Assembly (NCBI GenBank): GCA_002493395.1
Contig: DKYS01000021.1
Location: 1-8,861 of the forward strand
From: Turicibacter sp. UBA7094
Lineage (GTDB): Bacteria; Bacillota_I; Bacilli_A; MOL361; Turicibacteraceae
Length of the DNA: 8,861 bases
Direction of reading: 5' to 3'
This document shows positions 1 through 6,614 of the stretch, piece after piece. Both the position numbers and the translations under genes were made by a program. Positions within the stretch are counted from its first letter, which is position 1. Each line of letters opens with the position of its first letter. The notes under the pieces were generated by a model. It searched no databases and had not been told where the DNA came from. It saw only the letters and a program-made list of their open reading frames with translations.

Positions 1-143
1 TAATTACTTTAGAATATGCGTTAGAATACATTAATGAAGATGAATTAGTAGAAATTACACCAGTTTCAGTTCGTCTCCGTAAGAAAATTTTAGATACAAA
101 TGAGCGTAAAAAATACGACAAACGTAAACGTAGCGCTGAATAA
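1..143 (+). CDS. typA: TypA/BipA ribosome-associated GTPase, C-terminal end only (partial)
   Basis: The first complete codon is at 3 and the stop is TAA at 141-143, giving 46 residues. They read ITLEYALEYINEDELVEITP, then SVRLRKKILDTNERKKYDKRKR and SAE. This matches the conserved end of the TypA/BipA translational GTPases, where a 'LEYI.DDELVEVTP.S.RLRK..L...ER' block is followed by a short basic tail. Members of this family bind the ribosome and support growth under stress and at low temperature. The GTPase domain and the start lie outside the window. A strong intrinsic terminator follows 4 bp after the stop, so the gene closes its own transcription unit and is separate from the polyamine operon downstream. 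Identification rests on the C-terminal block only. Confidence 0.85.
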   Translation, partial: ITLEYALEYINEDELVEITPVSVRLRKKILDTNERKKYDKRKRSAE

Positions 144-147
144 GACG

Positions 148-183
148 AAAAATCCTAGGACTTTTATTCCTAGGATTTTTTTT
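148..183 (+). terminator. Rho-independent terminator of typA
   Basis: A perfect 13-bp stem (148-160 with 168-180; core ATCCTAGGA/TCCTAGGAT) closes a 7-nt loop and runs directly into a T tract ending at 183. The A-rich left arm mirrors the T tract, so it could also work weakly on the other strand, although no - strand gene ends here. Confidence 0.95.
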
Positions 184-312
184 GTATAGAATAGATAAGA
201 ATCCCGAAACTAAAAGAGAAAGATTCTTGATGGAAAATTGATGATAACCAAGCTCATTTTAAATAGTCACGTGAAAAATATTTAAAAAAGGTTTATTTTT
301 GTTTGACGGATG
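184..312. other. Intergenic spacer upstream of the potR promoter
   Basis: No open reading frame with a plausible start and ribosome binding site is visible. The only structure I can point to is a 7-bp inverted repeat, AAGAATC (197-203) and GATTCTT (222-228), separated by 18 nt. It has no T tract, so it is not a terminator. GTTTA occurs at 291-295 and TTGAC at 303-307, just upstream of the main promoter, and these could be extra regulator contacts. Confidence 0.5.
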
Positions 313-340
313 TTGACAAAAAAAGCATTCCCATTATAAT
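313..340 (+). promoter_or_regulatory. Sigma-A promoter of the potRABCD operon
   Basis: The -35 TTGACA (313-318) and the -10 TATAAT (335-340) are both perfect consensus hexamers, separated by 16 bp. Transcription should begin near 347. The leader before the GTG start at 398 would be about 50 nt. No competing promoter of similar quality is seen before potA, so the five genes are probably co-transcribed from here. Confidence 0.92.
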
Positions 341-345
341 TAAAT

Positions 346-375
346 ATAGTTTATTAAAAGTAAACAAATAGTTTA
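346..375 (+). promoter_or_regulatory. Candidate operator: GTTTA inverted and direct repeats at the transcription start
   Basis: GTTTA (349-353) faces TAAAC (361-365) across 7 nt, and a further GTTTA follows at 371-375 after 5 nt. The 8-mer ATAGTTTA occurs at 346-353 and again at 368-375, exactly 22 bp apart (about two helical turns). The cluster covers the expected transcription start, which is where a repressor would block initiation. The obvious candidate protein is the XRE-cupin regulator encoded immediately downstream. The repeats are seen directly; the binding is inferred. Confidence 0.55.
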
Positions 376-397
376 AAAGGTGTAGCGAGGTGTTAAG

Positions 398-940
398 GTG
401 ATTATAGGAGGAAAAATAAGACGTTTGCGAATGGAACTCCAGCTAACTCAAGAGGAATTAGCGGATCGAACAGAATTAACAAAGGGATATATTTCTCAGG
501 TGGAGCGCGATTTAGCTTCCCCATCGATTGCAACCCTCGTTGACATTTTAGAGGCTTTAGGAACAACGCTTGGCGAATTTTTTGCGGATGAAAAGAAAGA
601 TGAAAAAATCGTGTTCCAGCAAGAGGATGTTTTTGTGAAAGAGGAACCTGATTATAATATGACCATCCGTTGGATTATTCCTAATGCTCAAAAAAATGAG
701 ATGGAACCGATTATTATCGACCTTCAACCAGGGGGGATGTCCTATGACGATGAACCGCATCACGGCGAAGAGTTTGGGTACGTCTTAGAAGGTGAGGTTG
801 AATTAGTCCTTGGTAATGAACGTTATAAAGTGAAGCAAGGTGAAAGCTTTTATTATAAAGCTGATGTAGATCATAAATTAAAAAACAATTCTAAGAAGCT
901 AGCGTCTGTCTTATGGGTGTCAACACCACCTACATTTTAG
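398..940 (+). CDS. potR: XRE-family transcriptional regulator with C-terminal cupin domain (polyamine operon regulator)
   Basis: This 180-residue protein has an N-terminal helix-turn-helix at about residues 6-61 (IRRLRMELQLTQEELADRTE, then LTKGYISQVERDLASPSIAT as recognition region). A C-terminal cupin spans about 105-176. Cupin motif 1 is represented by EPHHGEEFGYVLEG (119-132; H121, H122, E125). Motif 2 is represented by G148 to H159-x3-N163, with the usual Pro and Gly of that motif replaced by Lys and Asp. Proteins of this architecture (PuuR/SutR-like) bind DNA as dimers and sense a small ligand through the cupin. As first gene of a potABCD operon it is most likely a polyamine-responsive regulator of that operon. 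The start is GTG at 398, chosen because GAGGTG lies 5 nt upstream and there is no in-frame alternative nearby. Ligand and sign of regulation are inferred. The symbol is assigned by context. Confidence 0.85.
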   Translation: MIIGGKIRRLRMELQLTQEELADRTELTKGYISQVERDLASPSIATLVDILEALGTTLGEFFADEKKDEKIVFQQEDVFVKEEPDYNMTIRWIIPNAQKNEMEPIIIDLQPGGMSYDDEPHHGEEFGYVLEGEVELVLGNERYKVKQGESFYYKADVDHKLKNNSKKLASVLWVSTPPTF

Positions 941-963
941 TTTGATATAAGGAGGAGTTTCGT

Positions 964-2007
964 GTGACAAAAACACCGTTAATTGAAATTAAAAATTTAA
1001 CAAAAGAATACGATGGGGATATTATCTTAAAAGGGATTGACTTAACCATTCACGAGGATGAGTTCGTCACGTTATTAGGTCCTTCGGGTTGTGGGAAAAC
1101 GACGTTATTACGTATTATTGGTGGTTTTGACACGCCGACTTCGGGTGAAGTTGTGTTTAAAGGAAAAGATTTAATTCAAATTCCTTCTTATAAGCGAGAA
1201 ATTAATACGGTATTTCAAAAATACGCTCTATTTCCACATTTAAATGTATTTGATAATATTGCCTTCGGACTGCGTATGAAAAAGGTGCCGGAGTCAGAGA
1301 TTACAGAACGCGTAAACCGTATGTTAAAAATGATTAAACTTACTGATTTCGCTAATCGTCGCATTGATTCGTTATCAGGGGGACAACAACAACGGATTGC
1401 GATTGCCCGTGCACTTGTCAATCGTCCAAAAGTTTTATTACTCGATGAACCTCTTGGGGCTCTTGATTTAAAGTTACGTCAAGATATGCAGTATGAATTA
1501 AAAGAAATTCAACGCGAAATGGGAATTACGTTTATTTTCGTCACTCATGACCAAGAAGAGGCGTTAACGATGTCAGATACGATTGTCGTATTAAATGACG
1601 GGCTCATTCAACAAATTGGAACGCCAGTCGATATTTATAATGAACCACGCAATCGTTTTGTGGCAAACTTTATCGGGGAAAGTAACATTGTCGATGCTGT
1701 TATGATTGAAGACTATAAAGTTAAATTTGAAGGGCACGTCTTTGAATGTGTTGATCGTGGATATAATCCAAATGAGGCGGTTGAAGTCGTGATTCGTCCA
1801 GAGGACTTACAAATCGTGGATAAAGAGAAAGGGGCCTTTACCGGGGTAGTAGATAGTGTCATCTTTAAAGGGGTGCATTATGAAATTATTGTCATGGTGG
1901 AAGGACGAGAATACATTGTCCATAGTACACAAAGTGCCGAAGTCGGGTCAGTTGTTGGGATGATAGTTGCACCGGCTGATATTCATGTAATGGAGGTAGG
2001 GATTTAA
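964..2007 (+). CDS. potA: Spermidine/putrescine ABC transporter ATP-binding protein PotA
   Basis: This 347-residue ATPase powers polyamine import at the inner face of the membrane. All ATP-binding-cassette motifs are present: Walker A GPSGCGKTT (39-47), Q-loop Q85, signature LSGGQQQR (137-144), Walker B VLLLDEP (157-163, catalytic E162), D-loop GALD (165-168) and switch histidine H195 in FVTHDQEEA. Residues from about 275 to 345 form the TOBE-type regulatory domain (VVIRPEDLQIVD and following strands) typical of PotA/MalK-like ATPases. Length is normal for the family. The start is GTG at 964, with AAGGAGGAG (949-957) 6 nt upstream. The start lies 23 bp after the regulator stop, and potB begins 2 bp after this stop. 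Neighbouring PotB, PotC and PotD support a polyamine substrate over iron or phosphonate. Confidence 0.95.
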   Translation: MTKTPLIEIKNLTKEYDGDIILKGIDLTIHEDEFVTLLGPSGCGKTTLLRIIGGFDTPTSGEVVFKGKDLIQIPSYKREINTVFQKYALFPHLNVFDNIAFGLRMKKVPESEITERVNRMLKMIKLTDFANRRIDSLSGGQQQRIAIARALVNRPKVLLLDEPLGALDLKLRQDMQYELKEIQREMGITFIFVTHDQEEALTMSDTIVVLNDGLIQQIGTPVDIYNEPRNRFVANFIGESNIVDAVMIEDYKVKFEGHVFECVDRGYNPNEAVEVVIRPEDLQIVDKEKGAFTGVVDSVIFKGVHYEIIVMVEGREYIVHSTQSAEVGSVVGMIVAPADIHVMEVGI

Positions 2008-2009
2008 TT

Positions 2010-2855
2010 ATGCATGAATCAACAAAACGGTTAAGTTATCCATACATCGTTTGGATTTCAATTATTATTATTATTCCGATGCTTTTGATTTTTCTTTATA
2101 GTCTGATTGATCCAAGCGATGGAAATCCAATGGCCTTTCGCTTGACTATTGATAATTATGTTAAGTTTTTTAGTCCCATTTATATTTCGACGCTGGCTCG
2201 TTCGTTATGGATTGCAGTATGGTCAACTTTGGCATGTTTATTGCTCGGTTATCCGTTAGCCTGGGTCATTGCACAGTGTCATCCTAAAAAGCAGTCGTCT
2301 TTATTGTTGTTATTTATTATGCCTATGTGGATTAATATGTTACTTCGTACGTATGCATGGATTTCAATCCTTGGAAAGAACGGAATCTTAAATAATATTT
2401 TAGAATTCTTTCATTTAGCACCAGTTGATATTATGTATACTGATTTTGCGATTATTTTAGGAATGGTTTATAACTTTTTACCATTTATGGTGTTACCGAT
2501 TCATACGGCGATTGCGAAAGTCGATAAAAATTTAATTGATGCCGCGCGTGATTTAGGAGCGAACAATCGTCAAGTGTTTTCAAAAGTTGTGTTTCCGTTG
2601 ACGCTTCCTGGAATTATTACGGGGGTGATTATGGTCTTTTTACCGGCTGTGAGTACGTTTGTGATTCCACAGTTACTTGGCGGAGGACAATTCATGATGA
2701 TTGGTAACTTGATTGAAAAACAATTTTTATTAACGGGGAACTGGTATTTTGGTTCAGCGTTATCGATGATTTTAATGATTTTTATCTTGTTATCCATTTG
2801 GTTAATGAAACGATTTGATTCAGATGGACAAGCAGGGGGTGCACTTCCATGGTAA
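2010..2855 (+). CDS. potB: Spermidine/putrescine ABC transporter permease PotB
   Basis: This 281-residue integral membrane protein has about six hydrophobic segments, near 13-32, 64-88, 97-119, 145-166, 198-222 and 248-268. The cytoplasmic EAA loop that docks onto the ATPase is visible at about 177-201 (DAARDLGANNRQVF, then the FPLTLPG end). LRTYAWISILGKNG (112-125) is a conserved block of the PotB family. It pairs with PotC to form the translocation channel. The start is ATG at 2010. The GGAGGT at 1992-1997, inside the end of potA, is about 12 nt upstream, slightly long but the only good site. The last codons overlap the start of potC by 7 bp, implying coupled translation. Confidence 0.94.
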   Translation: MHESTKRLSYPYIVWISIIIIIPMLLIFLYSLIDPSDGNPMAFRLTIDNYVKFFSPIYISTLARSLWIAVWSTLACLLLGYPLAWVIAQCHPKKQSSLLLLFIMPMWINMLLRTYAWISILGKNGILNNILEFFHLAPVDIMYTDFAIILGMVYNFLPFMVLPIHTAIAKVDKNLIDAARDLGANNRQVFSKVVFPLTLPGIITGVIMVFLPAVSTFVIPQLLGGGQFMMIGNLIEKQFLLTGNWYFGSALSMILMIFILLSIWLMKRFDSDGQAGGALPW

Positions 2856-3628
2856 ATAAATGGTTATCACGCTGTTATTTAGCGATTATGTTTTTATTTT
2901 TATATGCGCCAATTGCGGTCTTAATTGTGTTTTCTTTTAATGAGTCGAAGTCAAGCGGGAAATGGACAGGCTTTTCGTTGCACTGGTATGAGGAATTGTT
3001 ACAGGATTCTCAGATGCAAACGGCACTTTTTTATACGATTATTGTTGCTACATTGGCGACGGCCATTTCAACTGTGGTTGGAACCTTTACTTCAATTGGT
3101 ATTTTTAAGTTAACAAAAAAGACGAAAGCTTTTGTGTTAAATGTTAACTATTTGCCGGTGATTAGTCCGGATATCGTGTTAGCTGTTGCGTTAATGATGC
3201 TGTTTAAAACGCTAAAAATGAAGTTTGGATTTACAACGATGTTGCTTGCGCATATTATGTTTTGTATTCCATACGTTGTTTTATCGGTATTGCCACGGTT
3301 GTATGCTATGAATCCGAATTTAGCAGAAGCGGCGATGGATTTAGGGGCGACGCCGATGCAGGCGATTCGAAAAGTGGTTATTCCTGAAATTTTACCTGGG
3401 ATTATGGCGGGGGCATTGATGGCGTTTACGATGTCAATTGATGATTTTGTCATTAGTTATTTTACGGCTGGAAATGGAGTAACAAATTTATCGATTGAAG
3501 TGTATTCTATGGCAAAACGCGGGATTCGTCCGACGGTCAATGCGTTGGCAACCATTATGGTTAGCTTCATTCTCGTCTCAGTTTTAATTTCAAATAATTT
3601 ATCAATTAAAAAGAAAAGGGAGGTGTAA
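2849..3628 (+). CDS. potC: Spermidine/putrescine ABC transporter permease PotC
   Basis: This 259-residue permease is the partner of PotB. Hydrophobic segments lie near 10-30, 62-84, 98-119, 131-150, 183-205 and 233-250. The EAA loop at about 160-184 (EAAMDLGATPMQAIRKVVIP, then EILPG) is canonical. The segment SIDDFVISYFTAG (196-208) is typical of PotC rather than PotB. The ATG lies inside the final codons of potB, in another frame, with the G-rich AGGGGGT at 2834-2840 as ribosome binding site. The potD ribosome binding site overlaps the end of this gene. Length is normal for the family and no defect is visible. Confidence 0.94.
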   Translation: MVNKWLSRCYLAIMFLFLYAPIAVLIVFSFNESKSSGKWTGFSLHWYEELLQDSQMQTALFYTIIVATLATAISTVVGTFTSIGIFKLTKKTKAFVLNVNYLPVISPDIVLAVALMMLFKTLKMKFGFTTMLLAHIMFCIPYVVLSVLPRLYAMNPNLAEAAMDLGATPMQAIRKVVIPEILPGIMAGALMAFTMSIDDFVISYFTAGNGVTNLSIEVYSMAKRGIRPTVNALATIMVSFILVSVLISNNLSIKKKREV

Positions 3629-3635
3629 TCATCAA

Positions 3636-4688
3636 ATGAAAAAAGGATTGATGATGTTCGTAGCCTCAATTGCTTTATTATTAAGCGCCTGTTCAAGAGA
3701 TACGCGCGAAAAACTGTATGTGTATAACGTGGGGGAGTATATTGATCGTGAAGTCTTAAATCTATTTGAAGAAGAGTTTAATTGTAAAGTCATTTATGAA
3801 TTATACGATTCAAACGAGACGATGTATCAAAAAATTAAAGCAGGTGGAACCAATTATGATGTTGCTTTTCCATCCGATTACATGGTTGAAAAAATGATTA
3901 AAGATGATTTGTTGATTCCACTTGATTATGAGCTGATTCCGAACTTTCAATATATTGATGAAAAATATAAACATCTCCCTTATGATCCCGAAAATTCATA
4001 TACGGTTCCTTACTTTTGGGGAACGGTCGGTATTTTATATGATCAATCGGTGATAAAAGAACCGGTTGATTCATGGTCCGTCTTATGGGATGATGCCTAT
4101 AAAGGAAATGTTTTTATGTATGATAGTCAGCGAGATTCGTTAATGGTGGCATTAAAACTGCTTGGCTACTCAATGAATACGCATGATATTGAAGAGTTAG
4201 AAGAAGCGAAACAATTATTAATTGATCAACGTCCACTTGTGTATGCTTATGTGACGGATCAAGTCATCGACAATATGATTTCCGGAAATGCCGCATTGGC
4301 TGTTGTTTATTCTGGGGATGCAACCTACATTATGGATGAAAATGAAAACATGAACTATGTGATTCCGAAAGAGGGTTCAAATATTTGGGTTGATTCGATG
4401 GTTATTCCAAAAACGGCGCAAAATGTGGAGTTAGCTCATGAATTTATCAATTTTATGCAACGCCCGGATATTGCGCTGATGAATACAGAGTACGTGATGT
4501 ATTCAACGCCAAATACAGAAACCTTAAAAATGGTGGCTGACCAAGAATGGACACAAAATGACGCGTACAGTCCATCGGAAGAATTATTAGCTACCTTACC
4601 GATGGAAACCTTCCGTGATCCAGGAGAATTTATTAAACAGTACGATGATATATGGACGCAAGTTTTAGCGGCTCCTAATCGAAGATAA
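3636..4688 (+). CDS. potD: Spermidine/putrescine-binding lipoprotein PotD
   Basis: This 350-residue solute-binding lipoprotein captures polyamines outside the cell and delivers them to PotBC. A lipoprotein signal peptide ends in the lipobox LLSAC, with C19 as lipidated residue. Family landmarks include YDSNETMYQKIKAGG, the PSDYMVEKM block, VPYFWGT, the IWVDSM block (equivalent to the Trp/Asp ligand contacts of E. coli PotD) and YSTPN near the C-terminus. One oddity is that the N-terminal motif reads YNVGEYI with V32, where E. coli PotD has YNWTEYV, whose Trp packs against the polyamine. The start is ATG at 3636, with AAAGGGAGGTG (3615-3625) 10 nt upstream. It is the last gene of the operon and is followed by a bidirectional terminator. 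Other polyamine-like cations are possible ligands. Confidence 0.92.
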   Translation: MKKGLMMFVASIALLLSACSRDTREKLYVYNVGEYIDREVLNLFEEEFNCKVIYELYDSNETMYQKIKAGGTNYDVAFPSDYMVEKMIKDDLLIPLDYELIPNFQYIDEKYKHLPYDPENSYTVPYFWGTVGILYDQSVIKEPVDSWSVLWDDAYKGNVFMYDSQRDSLMVALKLLGYSMNTHDIEELEEAKQLLIDQRPLVYAYVTDQVIDNMISGNAALAVVYSGDATYIMDENENMNYVIPKEGSNIWVDSMVIPKTAQNVELAHEFINFMQRPDIALMNTEYVMYSTPNTETLKMVADQEWTQNDAYSPSEELLATLPMETFRDPGEFIKQYDDIWTQVLAAPNRR

Positions 4689-4712
4689 GGGATAATAACT
4701 CGTTATTAAAAC

Positions 4713-4760
4713 AAAAGAAAAAACGTTGATTCTGTTAAAGGAGTCAACGTTTTTTCTTTT
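4713..4760. terminator. Bidirectional terminator between potD and the convergent kinase gene
   Basis: A perfect 17-bp inverted repeat pairs 4713-4729 with 4744-4760 (core CGTTGA/TCAACG flanked by A-rich and T-rich arms). The stem can extend inward with G-U pairs to leave a loop near 4734-4739. Read on either strand, the hairpin is followed by TTTTTTCTTTT within the arm itself, so it should stop both the pot operon and the - strand two-component operon. The TGA stop and last codons of the kinase lie inside the right arm. Confidence 0.93.
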
Positions 4761-5973
4761 GATAGGAATTTATCGGTAAGGTTAAGTAAAATGTCGCCCC
4801 TCCTAGCGGGGTGTCACAGCATCCAATAGTTCCATTTAACCGTTTAGCTAGTTCGGTAGCGATACTAAGTCCAAGTCCGAAGTTATTTTGATGGGTTCGA
4901 GAGGGATCCGCACAATAAAAACGATCAAAGATATAGGGCTTATCTTTTTCTTTAATTCCTTCCCCGTGATCAATGATAGAGAAGGTGATTTGTTTAGAAG
5001 TCAGGGTTGTTTTGATTTCAATGCTTGGGGTCTGTTTCGCATGGTGAATGGCATTTTCAAGATAGATGCAAAGAATTTGTAGGAGCCGTTCTGAATCGGT
5101 ATAAAGGACGGGGTATGTTTCATCTGAAAGGTTTAAGGTTAAAGTAATATTTTTTTGGAGGCAGACAGTTTCGTATTGTTCATAGAGGTGGATTAATAAG
5201 GTGTCGATATTGACGGCACTTGGGATGAAAGACCAGTTGTTCGCATCAGAGGAAGCGAGGGTTAATAAATCGTTAACTAATTTTGAGAGCCGATTACTTT
5301 CTAAATCGAGGATGTGTAAGTGGTTGAATGTCTGAGGATCATTTTTTAGGTTCCTTTTAAGGGTTTCAGTGTGTGTAATCATGACGCTTAGTGGTGCTTT
5401 GAGTTCATGGGAGGCTGCCGCAATAAAATTTTTTTGGCTTTGTAAGGCTGCTTCTGTGGGGGCTAATGCTTTTTTTAATAGGAATCGGCTTGTTAGGCTG
5501 ATGCCTATTAAGGAGAGGAGCCAAAAGAAGAGGGAGAGGGGCAGTTGAATTTTTAAAAAGGTTAAGGGCGATTCTTCACGTAATAGAAGATCGAGTTTAT
5601 AGTGGTTGCCTTTTTTGGTGAATAGTTCATGAGAACTTCCTAAATAGGAATCGTGCGCCAATCCTTTTAATCGAAAGACACCTCCATGCGTCGTTTGAGT
5701 TGTTTGGGAAGTGGGAATTAACGGGATCATTTTTATTCTTTCATTTTGGGTGTTTAATTCGTTTAGAAGATACGGGGAGGGCGTTTTAAAATCAGTTAAA
5801 CTTTGATATAAAATCATCCCATTTTCGTCTTTTAATTGGCAAAAAAAATTATTTTTTGATTCATAACTTTGTATAATTAACGTCGTGTTTAGTTCATCCG
5901 CCTCTAATTGATCAATCAAAAGCGTGGCGAGTCTTTGAAAAGAGTGTCTCTGGGTTTTTAAGAAAGGTTTCAA
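4744..5973 (-). CDS. Sensor histidine kinase, N-terminally truncated (first transmembrane segment missing)
   Basis: The 409-codon frame encodes a membrane sensor kinase whose catalytic part is complete. There is one transmembrane segment at about 138-165, then the phosphorylated H-box AASHELKAPL (H189), N-box N307 (LENAIHHAK), G1 box DHGEGI (335-340), F-box YIFDRFY (347-353) and G2 box GLGLSIA (366-372). Residues 13-137 are hydrophilic and look like an extracellular sensor domain. Such a domain is normally preceded by a first membrane segment and short cytoplasmic tail, and none is present here. The only start is TTG at 5973 with no ribosome binding site; the next Met is M53. The first dozen codons overlap, in another frame, the end of the response regulator gene. 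I infer that the true N-terminus was deleted and the product is probably not functional. Its C-terminal QKKKR is encoded within the terminator stem. Confidence 0.85.
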   Translation of the reverse strand: MKPFLKTQRHSFQRLATLLIDQLEADELNTTLIIQSYESKNNFFCQLKDENGMILYQSLTDFKTPSPYLLNELNTQNERIKMIPLIPTSQTTQTTHGGVFRLKGLAHDSYLGSSHELFTKKGNHYKLDLLLREESPLTFLKIQLPLSLFFWLLSLIGISLTSRFLLKKALAPTEAALQSQKNFIAAASHELKAPLSVMITHTETLKRNLKNDPQTFNHLHILDLESNRLSKLVNDLLTLASSDANNWSFIPSAVNIDTLLIHLYEQYETVCLQKNITLTLNLSDETYPVLYTDSERLLQILCIYLENAIHHAKQTPSIEIKTTLTSKQITFSIIDHGEGIKEKDKPYIFDRFYCADPSRTHQNNFGLGLSIATELAKRLNGTIGCCDTPLGGATFYLTLPINSYQKKKR

Positions 5974-6454
5974 GTAAGAGCGTTTCTTTTTGCGTTAAGG
6001 TGAGTTGGTGTGGGTGGCGAGTCACGGTTCGATGCGTACAATCGAGTATTAAATCCCCATAAGTCAACTCATCAGTTGTATTTAAGGCAGCAGGGCGTCT
6101 AGTGAGCGCACGAATCCTCGCTAAGAGTTCCTCTAGATAAAAGGGTTTAACTAAATAATCATCCGCACCGCCATCTAACCCTTCGATTCGATCCTCAACC
6201 GTTGCTAAACCGGTTGTAATAATGATTGGAATTAAAATTCCTTTTTTGCGCATGGCTTTAATAATACTGAGTCCATCGATAATTGGGAGCATCCGATCGA
6301 TAATGGCTAGGTCATACGCATAGTCCGTATTTAGAGCGTAAAGCATTCCTAGTTCACCATCATGGGCCCAGTCAATGGAATATCCTTGTTTGATTAATTC
6401 ATCTTTTATTAAGGAGGCAAGATGTTTATCGTCTTCTAAAAGAAGTATTTTCAT
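5912..6454 (-). CDS. OmpR/PhoB-family response regulator, C-terminally truncated
   Basis: The 180-residue product has a complete receiver domain: acidic pocket E7-D8-D9, phosphoacceptor D53 (IIDRMLP), T81, Y100 and K103 (DDYLVKPF). A winged-helix output domain starts near residue 125 (ELTYGDLILD, then LTLTQKETLLLETFLKNPET and LFSK). After LFSK the sequence turns into TRHAFD and stops. Full-length family members run about 45 residues further, through the DNA-recognition helix and the wing, so DNA binding should be lost. The start is ATG at 6454, because AAAGGA lies 10 nt upstream; a TTG 9 bp earlier is almost on top of that site. It is first gene of the - strand operon and overlaps the kinase frame by 62 bp. 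It would normally bind the TAGAG direct repeats at 6507-6565. Confidence 0.85.
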   Translation of the reverse strand: MKILLLEDDKHLASLIKDELIKQGYSIDWAHDGELGMLYALNTDYAYDLAIIDRMLPIIDGLSIIKAMRKKGILIPIIITTGLATVEDRIEGLDGGADDYLVKPFYLEELLARIRALTRRPAALNTTDELTYGDLILDCTHRTVTRHPHQLTLTQKETLLLETFLKNPETLFSKTRHAFD

Positions 6455-6489
6455 GTTTATCAAATCCTTTGTCCATCTATTTATTACTT

Positions 6490-6522
6490 AGTATAGCAAA
6501 ATGAATCTCTAAAAATCCTCTA
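6490..6522 (-). promoter_or_regulatory. Promoter of the two-component operon with direct-repeat activator box
   Basis: On the - strand a -10 hexamer TATACT (6490-6495) is preceded by two TAGAG repeats (6518-6522 and 6507-6511) exactly 11 bp apart. The near repeat ends 11 nt before the -10. The position of the -35 reads GGATTT, which is far from consensus, so the promoter should need an activator sitting on the repeats. OmpR/PhoB-type regulators typically bind 11-bp-spaced direct repeats in this place. Autoregulation is inferred. Confidence 0.7.
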
Positions 6523-6549
6523 AAAATTCAGAAATAAATTTCATTAGAA

Positions 6550-6582
6550 TAGAGGAGTTTTAGAGAATTTTTTTAATATAAT
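6550..6582 (+). promoter_or_regulatory. Promoter of the lipoprotein-VanZ operon with mirror-image activator box
   Basis: A perfect -10 TATAAT (6577-6582) is preceded by TAGAG at 6550-6554 and 6561-6565, again 11 bp apart and again ending 11 nt before the -10. The -35 position reads GGAGTT, which is not consensus. The layout reproduces the divergent promoter exactly in opposite orientation, so one activator probably serves both. The -10 is 32 bp before the ATG at 6615. Confidence 0.72.
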
Positions 6583-6614
6583 GGGGTAAATCCGATAAGG
6601 AAGGTGATGGAATC

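Noticed and set aside
197..228. AAGAATC/GATTCTT inverted repeat as a terminator or riboswitch
   Set aside because: It lacks a T tract, lies upstream of the promoter, and has an unstructured 18-nt loop. It is probably chance in AT-rich DNA.
3148..3696. Two - strand open reading frames of 101 and 79 codons antisense to potC
   Set aside because: They mirror the membrane-protein codons of potC and have no family features, so they are shadows of the real gene.
4888..5082. A + strand frame of 64 codons inside the kinase gene
   Set aside because: It is antisense to the conserved N-box and G1/F-box coding region and has no support of its own.
5912..6454. Programmed frameshift producing a response regulator-kinase fusion protein
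   Set aside because: The overlap has no clear slippery heptamer followed by a stable structure. The result would still lack the DNA-binding helix and the first membrane helix. A deletion explains both missing parts more simply.
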